From: Rubellimicrobium rubrum
Lineage (GTDB): Bacteria > Pseudomonadota > Alphaproteobacteria > Rhodobacterales > Rhodobacteraceae
DNA length: 64,000 nucleotides
Assembly (NCBI RefSeq): GCF_006152115.1
Contig: NZ_VDFU01000009.1
Location: 62,001-126,000 of the forward strand
Reading direction: 5' to 3'
In this document: positions 7,871-16,950 of the stretch, one piece after another
Position numbering within the stretch: position 1 is the stretch's first letter
Layout: every line of letters starts with the position of its first letter
The notes under the pieces: generated by a model
The model's database searches: none
What the model was told of the DNA's origin: nothing
The model's input: only the letters and a program-made list of their open reading frames with translations
Position numbers and translations under genes: made by a program

Positions 7871-9055
7871 ATGGTCGTGCCGATTCTCTCCAACGATGCC
7901 GCACGGAAGCTCTTCCTGGCGCGGCACGGCCTGCTGGACCGGCCCCGCGCGCAGGATCTGACGCGGCTTCTCGATGGCCTCGGCTTCGTGCAGGTCGACT
8001 CGGTCCTGACGCTCGCCCGCGCCCACGACATGATCCTGTGGAGCCGGCACCCCGGCTACCGCCCGCCTGACCTCCAGGCCCTGGTTCAGGAGCGCAGGGC
8101 GTTCGAGCATTGGACTCATGACGCCGCCGTGATTCCGGTGGAATTCTGGCCGCACTGGCGGCACCGCTTCGACCGGGATCGCCAGCGGCTCGATAGGCGG
8201 TGGGAGGCGTGGCATGGCCCCGACTTTCGCGCGCAGCTCGATCGCACGTTGCGTCACATCACGGACAACGGCCCCGTGCGCAGCGGCGATCTGGCGGACG
8301 GCCCCCGGCGGGAGCCTGGGTGGTGGAACTGGCATCCGTCCAAGGTGGCGCTGGAATATCTCTGGCGTGTGGGCGAGCTGTCGGTGGCACGGCGCGACGC
8401 CTTCCAGAAGGTCTATGACCTGACCGAGCGGGTCATCCCCGAGGCCGCACGGGCGCACCGGCCGGATCTGGCCGCAACCATCGACTGGGCCGCCTGCGCC
8501 GCACTGGACCGACTGGGCTTCGCCACGCCGGGCGAAATCGCGGCCTTCTGGGACCTGCTCACACCCGCCGAGGCACAGGCCTGGGCCAAAGGGGCGCTGG
8601 AGCGGCGCGAGGTGGAGGAGATCCGGGTCGAAGGAGCCGACGGGAGTCTTCGCCGCGTCCTTGCCCGGCCCCGCGCGCTAGAACAGGCGGCGGCCCTGAC
8701 CAATCCCGGCGATCGTCTGCGGATCCTGTCGCCCTTCGATCCCGCACTGCGGGACCGGGCCCGCGCCGAGCGGCTGTTCGGCTTTCGATATCGGATCGAG
8801 ATCTTCGTGCCGGCAGCCAAACGGACCTATGGCTATTACGTCTTCCCGCTTCTTGAAGGAACGCGGCTCGTGGGCCGCGCGGACCTCGATTCGCGGGGCG
8901 GAGCCCTGACGCTGCGCGCGCTCTGGCCCGAGGCGGGCGTCCGATGGGGCAAGGAGCGGACCCGGCGCCTGATGGCCGAACTGGAGCGGGTTGCGCGCTT
9001 CTCGGATGTGGCCCGGATCGACCTGCGGGATGGCTGGCTGCGTCAGGCGCCCTGA
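7871..9055 (+). CDS. YcaQ-family winged-helix DNA glycosylase-like protein
   Basis: A 394-residue protein of the COG3214 family (YcaQ/AlkZ), which repairs DNA interstrand cross-links and bulky alkylated bases. The expected N-terminal pattern is present: [17 protein letters not shown], then QVDSV, which fits the Q-hydrophobic-D form of the catalytic motif known in YcaQ-like members, then [14 protein letters not shown]. Three winged-helix segments followed by a C-terminal beta domain are expected for the family. The start is supported by AGGAG at 7861-7865. Its 3' end overlaps the convergent puuD gene by 13 bases. Activity on cross-links is inferred from the family. Confidence 0.8.
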   Translation: MVVPILSNDAARKLFLARHGLLDRPRAQDLTRLLDGLGFVQVDSVLTLARAHDMILWSRHPGYRPPDLQALVQERRAFEHWTHDAAVIPVEFWPHWRHRFDRDRQRLDRRWEAWHGPDFRAQLDRTLRHITDNGPVRSGDLADGPRREPGWWNWHPSKVALEYLWRVGELSVARRDAFQKVYDLTERVIPEAARAHRPDLAATIDWAACAALDRLGFATPGEIAAFWDLLTPAEAQAWAKGALERREVEEIRVEGADGSLRRVLARPRALEQAAALTNPGDRLRILSPFDPALRDRARAERLFGFRYRIEIFVPAAKRTYGYYVFPLLEGTRLVGRADLDSRGGALTLRALWPEAGVRWGKERTRRLMAELERVARFSDVARIDLRDGWLRQAP

Positions 9056-10263
9056 TACCAGGCCCGGATTGCCGCCCGCTCCTCCTCGGAGATGTCGGAC
9101 AGGTTGCCGGGCGGCATGGCGTGGCTGACGCCCGCCTGAAGGTAGATGGCCCGCGCCAATCGCGCGATCTGCGCCTCGGTTTCCAGCATCACGCCCTTGG
9201 GGGGCCAGTAGAGCCCGCTCCAGCCCGGCTCGGCCGCGTGGCACATGGAGCAGCGCCCGATGACGATGTCATGCACCTCGTCGAACCCCGCGGCCTGGGC
9301 GTAGCGCAGCTCATGGGGGGTGGAGGCCTCGGCCGTCTCCTCGTCGTAGGAGAAGGCCTGCGTGGCGGACAGCCAGACGATCACCAGGAAGATGATCGCC
9401 GTCGCAGCCCAGGTCCAGTGCGGGCTCCCCTGGCGGGCATGGCGCGTGTTGAACCAGTGCCGGATCGTTACCCCCAGCAGGAACACGAGGCTCGCGATGA
9501 TCCAGGTGTTCTGCCCCGCAAAGGCCAGCGGGTAATGGTTCGACAGCATCAGGAAGATGACCGGCAGCGTCAGGTAGTTGTTGTGGGTGCTGCGCTGCTT
9601 GGCGATCTTGCCGTATTTCGGGTCCGGCTTCCGCCCCGCCTTGAGGTCCGCCACCACGATCCGCTGGTTCGGCATGATGGTGAAGAACACGTTCCCCGTC
9701 ATGATCGTCGCCGTGAACGCGCCCAGATGCAGGAGCGCCGCCCGGCCCGAGAAGACGTGGGTGTAGAGCAGCGACATCAGCACGATGATCCCGAACAGGG
9801 CCACCATCAGCCGGACCGGCTCGTCCCCGAAGCGGGTCCGGCAGAGCTGGTCATAGGCCACCCAGCCGAAGGCCAGCGAGGCCGCCGAGATGAGCGCACC
9901 CTGCCACACCGGGATGTCGAGGACGCGCGGATCGATCAGGTAAAGCTCGCCGCCGAGCCAGTACACGAGCACGAGGAGCGAGAAGCCCGAAAGCCAGGTC
10001 GAATAGCTTTCCCATTTGAACCAGACGAGATCGTCAGGAAGCGACTTGGGCGCCACGAGGTACTTCTGGATGTTGTAGAACCCGCCGCCATGGACCTGCC
10101 ATTCCTCCCCGTCCGCGCCGGTGGACAGGTTGCGGTCACGGTGCAGGCCGAGGTCGAGCGCGATGAAATAGAAGCTCGACCCGATCCAAGCGACGGCGGT
10201 GATGACATGGAGCCAGCGGACCGCGAACTCGGCCCAATGCTCGATAACGGCGAGGTCGTACAT
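9043..10263 (-). CDS. puuD: membrane urate oxidase (urate hydroxylase) PuuD with cytochrome c domain
   Basis: A 406-residue integral membrane protein with about eight helices and a C-terminal cytochrome c domain (CSMCH at about 338-342; Met candidate in HAMPPGN). This layout is that of PuuD, which oxidises urate to 5-hydroxyisourate and passes electrons to the respiratory chain, so no H2O2 is formed as with soluble uricase. The N-terminus contains RWLHVITAVAWIGSSFYFIALD, diagnostic of the family. It follows uraH after one base, so the product of PuuD goes straight to the hydrolase. The 3' end overlaps the convergent YcaQ-type gene. Confidence 0.93.
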   Translation of the reverse strand: MYDLAVIEHWAEFAVRWLHVITAVAWIGSSFYFIALDLGLHRDRNLSTGADGEEWQVHGGGFYNIQKYLVAPKSLPDDLVWFKWESYSTWLSGFSLLVLVYWLGGELYLIDPRVLDIPVWQGALISAASLAFGWVAYDQLCRTRFGDEPVRLMVALFGIIVLMSLLYTHVFSGRAALLHLGAFTATIMTGNVFFTIMPNQRIVVADLKAGRKPDPKYGKIAKQRSTHNNYLTLPVIFLMLSNHYPLAFAGQNTWIIASLVFLLGVTIRHWFNTRHARQGSPHWTWAATAIIFLVIVWLSATQAFSYDEETAEASTPHELRYAQAAGFDEVHDIVIGRCSMCHAAEPGWSGLYWPPKGVMLETEAQIARLARAIYLQAGVSHAMPPGNLSDISEEERAAIRAWYQGA

Positions 10264-10264
10264 C

Positions 10265-10618
10265 TCAGGACCCCCGATAGGTCGAATAGCCGAAGGGGGA
10301 AAGCAGCAGCGGCACGTGGTAGTGCCCTGCCTCCATGCCGAAGCGAATCGGGATCTCGTCGAGGAAGGCTGGGTCGCTGAGCCGCGCGCCCGTGCCCCGC
10401 AGATAGTCGCCCGCGTGAAAGGTCAGCTCGTAGAGCCCGGGCGCGAACCGTTCCCTTGGCAGGATCGGTCCATCGGTCCGTCCGTCGGCGTTGGTCACCA
10501 CCTCGGCCAGCCGTTCGCGCGAGGGGCCTGCGACCCGGTCGAGCGTGATCCGCAGTCCTGCCGCCGGCACGCCCCGCGCCGTATCGAGCACATGCGTGGT
10601 CAGAAATCCCTCAACCAT
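10265..10618 (-). CDS. uraH: 5-hydroxyisourate hydrolase
   Basis: A 117-residue transthyretin-related protein. It starts with [16 protein letters not shown], contains the histidine in [19 protein letters not shown] and ends with the invariant YRGS tetrapeptide. It converts 5-hydroxyisourate to OHCU in the urate pathway. It is the first gene of a two-gene minus-strand operon with puuD, and it is divergent, with 93 bases between, from the plus-strand gene whose fused UraD domain takes the next step. No periplasmic signal is present, so this is the cytoplasmic form. Confidence 0.95.
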   Translation of the reverse strand: MVEGFLTTHVLDTARGVPAAGLRITLDRVAGPSRERLAEVVTNADGRTDGPILPRERFAPGLYELTFHAGDYLRGTGARLSDPAFLDEIPIRFGMEAGHYHVPLLLSPFGYSTYRGS

Positions 10619-10711
10619 CCCGGTCCCCCGTTTGGTCCCTTTTGGGTCGGGCCCGCCCCGCTTGCAACCCCGCCCGGCCCGTGCCTACAGATCGTTGAAC
10701 AGGAGAGCCCG

Positions 10712-12112
10712 ATGCCCGATCGTTATCCCCGCGACATGCGCGGTTATGCAGCGACCCCGCCCGAGGCGAACTGGCCCGGCGACGCCCGCGTGGCCGTCAG
10801 TCTCGTGCTCAACTACGAGGAAGGGGGCGAGAACTCGGTCCTCCATGGCGACGCCGCCTCCGAAGCATTCCTGAGCGACATCGCCGGGGCGTCCATGTGG
10901 CCGGGGATGCGGCACTGGAACATGGAGTCCATCTACGAATACGGCGCGCGTGCCGGGTTCTGGCGGCTCCACCGGATGCTCCGCGGCCTGCCCGTGACGA
11001 TCTACGGCGTGGCCACCGCCTTGGCGCGCTCCCCTGAACAGGTCGCCGCCATGAAGCAGGCCGGTTGGGAGATCGCCTCGCATGGCCTGAAATGGGTCGA
11101 GCACAAGGACATGCCCGAGGAGGTCGAACGAGCCCAGATCGCCGAGGCGATCCGCCTGCATGCGGAGGTGGTCGGGGAGCCCCCGCGCGGCTGGTACACG
11201 GGCCGCTGCAGCGCCAACACCGTGCGCCTCACGGCCGAGACCGGGCAGTTCGACTGGATATCCGACACCTATGACGACGACCTCCCCTATTGGCTGGAGG
11301 TCGGGTCGCGCGATCAGCTCGTGATCCCCTACACCCTCGAGGCCAACGACATGCGCTTTGCCGTGTCGCCCGGCTGGGTGACGGGACGCGATTTCGGCGA
11401 CTACCTTTGCGACACCTTCGACACGCTGCATGCCGAAGGGGGGCGGATGTTCTCGGTCGGGCTCCACTGCCGCCTCGTCGGCCGTCCCGGCAAGGCGTCG
11501 GGGCTCCAGCAGTTCCTGACCCACGCCCGGCAGAAGGGCGGCGCTTGGTTCGCCACCCGTGGCCAGATCGCCGCCCACTGGGCCGCCCACCACCCGCACC
11601 AGCGGCGCGAGCGCCCGTCCGAGATGCATCGCAAGGCGTTCGTCCAGGCGTTCGGCGGCATCGTGGAGCATTCCCCCTGGGTGGCCGAGCGGGCCTGGGA
11701 CCTGGAACTCGGCCCCGCCCATGACAGCGCCACAGGCCTTGCCAACGCGCTGGCCCGCATCCTCCGCACCGCCTCCGAGGAGGAAAGGCTCGGCGTCCTG
11801 CAAGCCCACCCCGATCTCGCGGGAAAGCTCGCCGCCGCCAAGCGGCTCACCGGCGATTCGACCGCCGAGCAGGCCAGCGCGGGCCTCGATGCCCTGACCG
11901 ACGAGGAGCGCGAGCGCTTCACCGCCCTGAACTCCGCCTATGTGGAGCGTCACGGCTTCCCGTTCATCATCGCGGTGCGCGATCACACCAAGGCCGGAAT
12001 TCTCCAGCACTTCGAACGACGCCTCCACAATGATCGCGCCACCGAGTTCGCCGAGGCCCTGCGCCAGGTCGAACGCATCGCCGAACTTCGCCTGAAAGCC
12101 ATCCTCCCATGA
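10712..12112 (+). CDS. puuE: bifunctional allantoinase PuuE / OHCU decarboxylase UraD fusion
   Basis: A 466-residue two-domain protein. Residues about 1-295 are a polysaccharide-deacetylase-fold allantoinase (PuuE type: SLVLNYEEGGENSVLHGD, EIASHGLKW, GWYTGRCS). Residues about 305-466 are an OHCU decarboxylase with the catalytic His (about 320) in GGIVEHSPWVAERAW and LQAHPDLAGKL. The UraD part makes S-allantoin, and the PuuE part opens it to allantoate, so the fusion catalyses consecutive steps. The ATG at 10712 follows AGGAG. The next gene overlaps it by 4 bases (ATGA). Confidence 0.94.
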   Translation: MPDRYPRDMRGYAATPPEANWPGDARVAVSLVLNYEEGGENSVLHGDAASEAFLSDIAGASMWPGMRHWNMESIYEYGARAGFWRLHRMLRGLPVTIYGVATALARSPEQVAAMKQAGWEIASHGLKWVEHKDMPEEVERAQIAEAIRLHAEVVGEPPRGWYTGRCSANTVRLTAETGQFDWISDTYDDDLPYWLEVGSRDQLVIPYTLEANDMRFAVSPGWVTGRDFGDYLCDTFDTLHAEGGRMFSVGLHCRLVGRPGKASGLQQFLTHARQKGGAWFATRGQIAAHWAAHHPHQRRERPSEMHRKAFVQAFGGIVEHSPWVAERAWDLELGPAHDSATGLANALARILRTASEEERLGVLQAHPDLAGKLAAAKRLTGDSTAEQASAGLDALTDEERERFTALNSAYVERHGFPFIIAVRDHTKAGILQHFERRLHNDRATEFAEALRQVERIAELRLKAILP

Positions 12113-12918
12113 CCTATGCCTTCCCGCCCGGCGGCCTGCCCGACCAGTCCCAAGACCCTGCCACCAACCGCGCCGTCTTCACCACGGCCTATGCCTTCAT
12201 CCCCGCCGCCGTGCAGCGCGACATCGTCACGAGTTTCTTCCCCGGCTGGGACGGCACCCGTGCCTGGATCCTGGCCCGCCCACTGTCAGGCTTCGCCGAG
12301 ACCTTCGCCCAATACGCCATGGAGGTGCAGCCCGGCGGCGGCAGCGACACGCCCGAGCCTGACCAAGGCGCCGAGGGGGTGATCCTGATTGCCGAGGGCA
12401 CGGGTTGCCTTCGGATCGGCGGAGCCGACCACAACCTCGGACCGGGGGGCTACGCCTATCTCCCTGCCGGGGAAGCCTGGAGCCTGAGGGCCACATCGCT
12501 CCTGCGCTTCCACTGGGTCCGCCGCCGTTTCGTGCCTGCCCAAGGCGTTCCCGCGCCCGAGGCTTTCGTGACCTCGGACCAGGACACGCCGGTCCGCTGG
12601 ATGCCCAACACCGACCTTTGGGGCACGACCCGCTTCGTGGACCCAGAGGACCTGCGCCACGACATGCACGTCAACATCGTGACCTTCCAGCCCGGCGGCC
12701 GCATCCCCTTCGCCGAGACGCACGTCATGGAACACGGGCTTTACGTGCTGGAAGGGACCGCGCGCTACCTCCTCAACACCGACTGGGTGGAGGTCGGCCC
12801 CGGCGATTTCATGTGGCTCCGCGCCTTCTGTCCGCAGGCCTGCGTGGTGACCGGGGAGGGGCCGTTCCGCTACCTGCTCTACAAGGACGTGAACCGTCAC
12901 CCGGCGCTGGTGCTCTGA
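12109..12918 (+). CDS. allE: (S)-ureidoglycine aminohydrolase
   Basis: A 269-residue bicupin of the UGlyAH (AllE/YlbA) family. The second cupin holds the metal-binding set in HVNIVTFQPGGRIPFAETHVMEHGLYVLEG, and the C-terminal YKDVNRHP is characteristic. It hydrolyses (S)-ureidoglycine to (S)-ureidoglycolate and ammonia with Mn2+. It overlaps the puuE-uraD gene by ATGA and precedes allA by 4 bases, so the three are translated together. The enzyme making its substrate (allantoate amidohydrolase) is not in the window. Confidence 0.92.
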   Translation: MTYAFPPGGLPDQSQDPATNRAVFTTAYAFIPAAVQRDIVTSFFPGWDGTRAWILARPLSGFAETFAQYAMEVQPGGGSDTPEPDQGAEGVILIAEGTGCLRIGGADHNLGPGGYAYLPAGEAWSLRATSLLRFHWVRRRFVPAQGVPAPEAFVTSDQDTPVRWMPNTDLWGTTRFVDPEDLRHDMHVNIVTFQPGGRIPFAETHVMEHGLYVLEGTARYLLNTDWVEVGPGDFMWLRAFCPQACVVTGEGPFRYLLYKDVNRHPALVL

Positions 12919-12922
12919 CCAG

Positions 12923-13405
12923 ATGTCCGAGATCCAGATCGAGCCACTGACCCCGGACGCCTTCGCCCCCTTCGGCGATGTGCTGGACGCCTCGGGCGCG
13001 CCCGACCGGCTCATCAACCAGGGCCTTTGCGGGCGCTACCACGACCGGGCCCGGCTCGACTTCGGAGGGGGGCAGGCCGGGATCAGCATCTTCCACGCCG
13101 AGCCCCGGTCGCTGCCCTACAGGCTGGACCTGGTCGAGCGGCACCCGCTCGGCTCCCAGACCTTCCTGCCGATGACCCAGCACCCCTTCCTGGTAATCGT
13201 CGCAGAGGGCCGGGACAGAACGCCGGGCCGCGTCCGCGCCTTCGTGACCGCGCCGGGGCAGGGGATCAACCTGCACCGTGGCACTTGGCACGGCGTCCTG
13301 ACACCGCTCCATGCGCCGGGCCTGTTCGCCGTGGTGGACCGGATCGGGGAAGGCCAGAATCTTGAGGAGCACTGGCTGCCCGAGCCGCTGACCATCCGGG
13401 CCTAG
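12923..13405 (+). CDS. allA: ureidoglycolate lyase
   Basis: A 160-residue AllA-type cupin enzyme that splits (S)-ureidoglycolate to glyoxylate and urea. The family pattern is visible: LTPDAFAPFGDVLDA at the start, INQGLCGRYHD, ISIFHAEPRSLPY, ERHPLGSQTFLPM and INLHRGTWHGVLTPL. It ends the plus-strand ureide operon and overlaps by 4 bases the 3' end of the convergent map gene. Glyoxylate would enter central metabolism and urea would need a urease, which lies outside the window. Confidence 0.93.
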   Translation: MSEIQIEPLTPDAFAPFGDVLDASGAPDRLINQGLCGRYHDRARLDFGGGQAGISIFHAEPRSLPYRLDLVERHPLGSQTFLPMTQHPFLVIVAEGRDRTPGRVRAFVTAPGQGINLHRGTWHGVLTPLHAPGLFAVVDRIGEGQNLEEHWLPEPLTIRA

Positions 13406-14211
13406 CCCCAGGTCGGGAAGAACCGGCCGCCGGGCGAGCCGGTGAAGATCTCCGCGCCGGCGGCGGTGATGCCGACCGAATGCTCGAACTGCGCGGAGAG
13501 CGACTTGTCCCGCGTCACGGCGGTCCAGTCATCGGCCAACACCTTGGTCTCGGGGCGGCCGAGGTTCACCATGGGTTCGATGGTGAAGAACATGCCCTCC
13601 TCCAGCCGCGGCCCGGTGCCGGGGCGGCCGTAGTGCAGCACGTTCGGGGGTGCATGGAACACCCGGCCCAGCCCGTGCCCGCAGAAATCGCGGACCACGG
13701 ACATGCGGTTGGCCTCCACATGCGCCTGGATGGCCGCGCCGATGTCGCCAAAGGTCGCGCCCGGCCGCGCCGCCTCGATCCCCAACATGAGCGCGTCATG
13801 CGTGACCTGCATGAGCCGTTCGGATTTGCGCGATGGCGCGCCCGCCACGTACATGCGGCTCGTGTCGCCGTACCAGCCGTCCAGGATGACTGTGACGTCG
13901 ATGTTCAGGACGTCGCCGTCCTTGAGCACCTTGTCACCCGGGATGCCATGGCAGACCACGTGGTTCACGCTGATGCAGGACGCGTGCTGATAACCCTTGT
14001 AGCCGATGGTCGCGGACACCGCGCCCCGCGCCTCGACCATGGCGGTGATGAGGCGGTCGATCTCGCCCGTGGTCTGGCCGGGAAACACATGGGGCCCGAT
14101 GTCGTCGAGGATCTCGGCCGCCACGCGCCCGGCAGCCCGCATGCCGGCGAAGTCCGCCGCCTCGTGGATGCGGATCCCGTCGCGCGTGAGTCGGCCCCTG
14201 CGTTCGTCCAC
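13402..14211 (-). CDS. map: methionine aminopeptidase type I
   Basis: A 269-residue enzyme that removes the initiator Met from nascent proteins. All five metal ligands can be placed: two Asp in NIDVTVILDGWYGDTSRM, His in CGHGLGRVFH, Glu in FFTIEPMV and Glu in QFEHSVGIT; HVVCHGIPGD carries the substrate His. I chose a GTG start at 14211 (DERRGRLTRDGIRIHEA), with GGAAGG nine bases upstream. An ATG three codons earlier (14220) abuts the GGAAGG directly and is a weaker choice. It is divergent from the CinA-like gene. Confidence 0.95.
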   Translation of the reverse strand: MDERRGRLTRDGIRIHEAADFAGMRAAGRVAAEILDDIGPHVFPGQTTGEIDRLITAMVEARGAVSATIGYKGYQHASCISVNHVVCHGIPGDKVLKDGDVLNIDVTVILDGWYGDTSRMYVAGAPSRKSERLMQVTHDALMLGIEAARPGATFGDIGAAIQAHVEANRMSVVRDFCGHGLGRVFHAPPNVLHYGRPGTGPRLEEGMFFTIEPMVNLGRPETKVLADDWTAVTRDKSLSAQFEHSVGITAAGAEIFTGSPGGRFFPTWG

Positions 14212-14336
14212 TGCTCGCATCCTTCCATGCATGCCGGGGAAATAGACATAACCACCCGGGAGTTCCAGACGCCGAGGCTGGATCGACCGGGGGCGGCAGC
14301 CTATACCTTGGCCCCAGCACATATGCGAGGGCATTC

Positions 14337-15056
14337 ATGAACCCCACGGCCGCGATCCTCGTCATCGGGGACGAGATCCTTTCGGGCCGCACCCGCGACT
14401 CCAACCTGCACTTCCTGGCGCAGGAACTGGCGCGCGTCGGCATCGACCTGCAGGAAGCGCGCGTGGTGCCGGACCGCCATCCGGTCATCGTCCAGGCGGT
14501 GCGCGACCTGTCGGGGGCCTGCGATCACGTCTTCACGAGCGGAGGCATCGGTCCCACCCACGACGACATCACCGCCGACGCGGTGGCCGAGGCCATGGGC
14601 GTGCCGCTGGGCGTCCGCGACGACGCCCGTGCGATCCTCCAGGCCCACTACGAGCGCATGGGTGTGGAGATGAACGAAGCGCGCCTGCGCATGGCACGCA
14701 TCCCCGAAGGCGCCATCCTGATTGACAACCCGGTCAGCTCCGCACCCGGCTTCTCGGTCCGCAACGTCCATGTGATGGCGGGCGTCCCGCGCATCTTCGA
14801 GGCCATGGTGGCGGGCCTGCTGCCCCGCCTGACCGGGGGCACGCCGCTCCTGTCCCAGAGCTACCGAATCCTCAGGGGCGAGGGGGAGATCGCGGGGCCG
14901 CTCGCGGATCTGGCCGCCAGCTATCCCGACCTGTCCATGGGCTCCTATCCGTTTCAGCAGAACGGGGCATTCGGAGCCAACATCGTGATCCGGGGCAGCG
15001 ATAGCACCCGCCTCCACGAGGCCATGACTCGGCTTGCGGCCATCTTTCCGGAATGA
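14337..15056 (+). CDS. CinA-like competence/damage-inducible protein A (MoCF domain only)
   Basis: A 239-residue protein with the molybdopterin-binding (MoCF) domain of CinA: ILVIGDEILSGRTRDSNLHFLAQ, FTSGGIGPTHDDITADAVAEA and VMAGVPRIFEAM. Full-length CinA (about 410 residues) also has a C-terminal nicotinamide-nucleotide amidase domain, absent here; single-domain versions are common in alphaproteobacteria. The MoCF domain of some relatives is an ADP-ribose pyrophosphatase, which is the most likely role. It overlaps the OmpA-like gene by 4 bases. Confidence 0.85.
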   Translation: MNPTAAILVIGDEILSGRTRDSNLHFLAQELARVGIDLQEARVVPDRHPVIVQAVRDLSGACDHVFTSGGIGPTHDDITADAVAEAMGVPLGVRDDARAILQAHYERMGVEMNEARLRMARIPEGAILIDNPVSSAPGFSVRNVHVMAGVPRIFEAMVAGLLPRLTGGTPLLSQSYRILRGEGEIAGPLADLAASYPDLSMGSYPFQQNGAFGANIVIRGSDSTRLHEAMTRLAAIFPE

Positions 15057-15988
15057 GGCCGTCGCTGCGGCTCGTGGCGACGCTTGTGCTGCTGGCCCCG
15101 CAGGCCTTGGCGTTGACACTGGATCTTCCCGCCGCGGCGACCCTCGCCCTCGAGGACAGCCAGCCTCTTGCGAGCCACGGTCTGGCCACCGGTCCATGGG
15201 CGGACGGCTTCGTGCCCGAGCGCATCATCGAGGGGGCGGTGACGCGCCAGGTCTGGCAAACAGGCTCGTCCGGCCGCACGACGCTCCAGATCATCGATCC
15301 CTTGCGGGTGCAGCTAGCCGCCCAGGGATTCCAGACCCTGCTGGACTGCGAAGGGGACGATTGCGGCGGCTTCGATTTTCGGCGCGCCATCAAGGTTCTG
15401 CCGCCTCCGGCGATGTTCGTGGACCTCGTGGATTTCCGCTATGTGTCCGCCGTGTCGGAGAATGAAGGGCTCAGTCTCCTGGTCAGCCGCAGCGAAGAGC
15501 GGGGCTTCATCCAGATCATTCGCGTGGTGCTGGACGGGAACGGCGCGGAACCTCCGAAGTCGGACGTGACCGCGGGTGCCCCGACCGCGCCGCCCACAAA
15601 GGGCGATTTGGCGGAGGGATTGGGGGCCCGGCTCGAGGCTGAGGGGCGCGTGGCGCTCGATGGTCTTCGCTTCGCGACGGGTTCCGCGGAGCTGGCCGCG
15701 GGTGGTGACGCAGAACTGGCGGCGCTTGGGGCGTATCTGTCAGGCGATCCCGGGCGGCGGGTCGCCTTGGTGGGTCATACCGACGCGCAAGGTTCCCTGG
15801 ATAGCAACGTCGCACTGTCCCGGCAGCGGGCACAGGCCGTCGTCGACCGGCTCGTCACGACCTTTGGCGTCGCGCCCGCCCAGATCCAAGCCGAAGGCAT
15901 GGGGTGGCTTGCGCCTCGGGCCACCAATCTCACCCCAGATGGCCGCGAGGCCAACCGGCGCGTGGAGGCCGTTGTCCTTCCCCGATAG
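15053..15988 (+). CDS. OmpA-family exported protein
   Basis: A 311-residue protein with a Sec signal peptide (about 1-20, MRPSLRLVATLVLLAPQALA). An uncharacterised middle region carries a CEGDDC pair, and a C-terminal OmpA/MotB domain spans about 200-311. The peptidoglycan-binding signature is clear: LVGHTDAQGSLDSNVALSRQRAQAVVDRL then GWLAPRATNLTPDGREANRRVEAVV. It probably links the outer membrane or periplasm to the cell wall. It is translationally coupled to the CinA-like gene by ATGA. The N-terminal half shows no beta-barrel pattern, so it is more a periplasmic anchor than a porin. Confidence 0.85.
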   Translation: MRPSLRLVATLVLLAPQALALTLDLPAAATLALEDSQPLASHGLATGPWADGFVPERIIEGAVTRQVWQTGSSGRTTLQIIDPLRVQLAAQGFQTLLDCEGDDCGGFDFRRAIKVLPPPAMFVDLVDFRYVSAVSENEGLSLLVSRSEERGFIQIIRVVLDGNGAEPPKSDVTAGAPTAPPTKGDLAEGLGARLEAEGRVALDGLRFATGSAELAAGGDAELAALGAYLSGDPGRRVALVGHTDAQGSLDSNVALSRQRAQAVVDRLVTTFGVAPAQIQAEGMGWLAPRATNLTPDGREANRRVEAVVLPR

Positions 15989-16072
15989 CGCCAGGCCGGA
16001 TCGGTCCGGAGGATTGGGACAGCGAGTCCTGGGCCGTCGTTCCCGACAGAGCGGTGGAAAGGCTCGTCCCGT

Positions 16073-16088
16073 TGGGCCGGCGGGCCCA
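16073..16088. terminator. weak hairpin between convergent genes
   Basis: Arms TGGGCC/GGCCCA with a 4-base GGCG loop, between the OmpA-like gene and the minus-strand diguanylate cyclase. No T tract follows in either direction. It may be a terminator of the cyclase gene, about 30 bases past its stop. Confidence 0.3.
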
Positions 16089-16117
16089 GGCATCGGGCAT
16101 CCGGAACCCTTCGGAGG

Positions 16118-16855
16118 TCAGGCTGCCGCTACGTTGTCGTCCCCACCCGACCATATCTCGACCCGAGCGCGGCCTTCGGCCTTGGCACGGTAAAGCGCGG
16201 CGTCGGCTTGTGCCATCAGTCGGTCGAGCGACATCCCGGACCTTCCGGCTGCAGCGCCAATAGAAAGCGTGACGGACAGGGTTCCATCCCAGTCCCCGGC
16301 CACCGGGATGGGGCAGCACAGGCGCGTGCCGAAACGGCCCACATCGTCCAGGGTCGCATCGGGTAGGAAGGCCGCGAACTCCTCGCCGCCCAGGCGGCCC
16401 AGGATGTCGTGAGCGCGCAAAGTGCCGCGGAGGTGAGCGCCGATGGCGATCAGGCAGGCGTCGCCGACGCTGTGCCCCCATTGGTCGTTGATGCGCTTGA
16501 AGTGATCCGCGTCGAGCAGCAGCAGCAGCCCCGCGCCGTCACCAGCTAGGGCGGCCTGCGTCCGGGCAAGGAAGTCGCGCCGGTTGGGAAGGCCGGTCAG
16601 CATGTCGGTGGTGGCCAGGATCGACAGCGTGTCCTGGAGCCGGCGTTGATGGAACAGCGCGCCCATGATGAGCACGGTGAAGGGCAGCGCGATGGCGGTG
16701 GTGAGCGCGATTTCCGTGTGCACCACCGGAGGGGGTTGTCCTGCGGCGGTCCTCACGGCGAAGTCCAACGCATTGACCAGAACAAGGAAGCCAAGGGATT
16801 TCAGGACCGCGCTCGACAACGAGCGTGGCGCTACGATCCCGACTAGCCTGGCCAT
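16118..16855 (-). CDS. membrane-anchored diguanylate cyclase (GGEEF)
   Basis: A 245-residue protein with two membrane helices near the N-terminus (about 15-35 and 48-68), a short linker and one GGDEF domain. The active-site motif is GGEEF (about 156-160), preceded at the proper distance by an RxxD inhibitory site (RAHD, 147-150). Catalytic metal and GTP residues are present in LLLLLDADHFKRINDQWGHSVGD. It should make cyclic di-GMP from GTP and be feedback-inhibited by it. No periplasmic sensor domain fits between the helices. ATG at 16855 is preferred; a GTG five codons upstream (16870) is possible. Confidence 0.9.
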   Translation of the reverse strand: MARLVGIVAPRSLSSAVLKSLGFLVLVNALDFAVRTAAGQPPPVVHTEIALTTAIALPFTVLIMGALFHQRRLQDTLSILATTDMLTGLPNRRDFLARTQAALAGDGAGLLLLLDADHFKRINDQWGHSVGDACLIAIGAHLRGTLRAHDILGRLGGEEFAAFLPDATLDDVGRFGTRLCCPIPVAGDWDGTLSVTLSIGAAAGRSGMSLDRLMAQADAALYRAKAEGRARVEIWSGGDDNVAAA

Positions 16856-16950
16856 CCAATCCCGTTCCACGGGCCAAAGGTGCGGCGGAACGGATTAAGG
16901 AGTAATGACCCAGCGGCAGCTACCTTCGCATAATTAGAGGTGTCCGCGGC

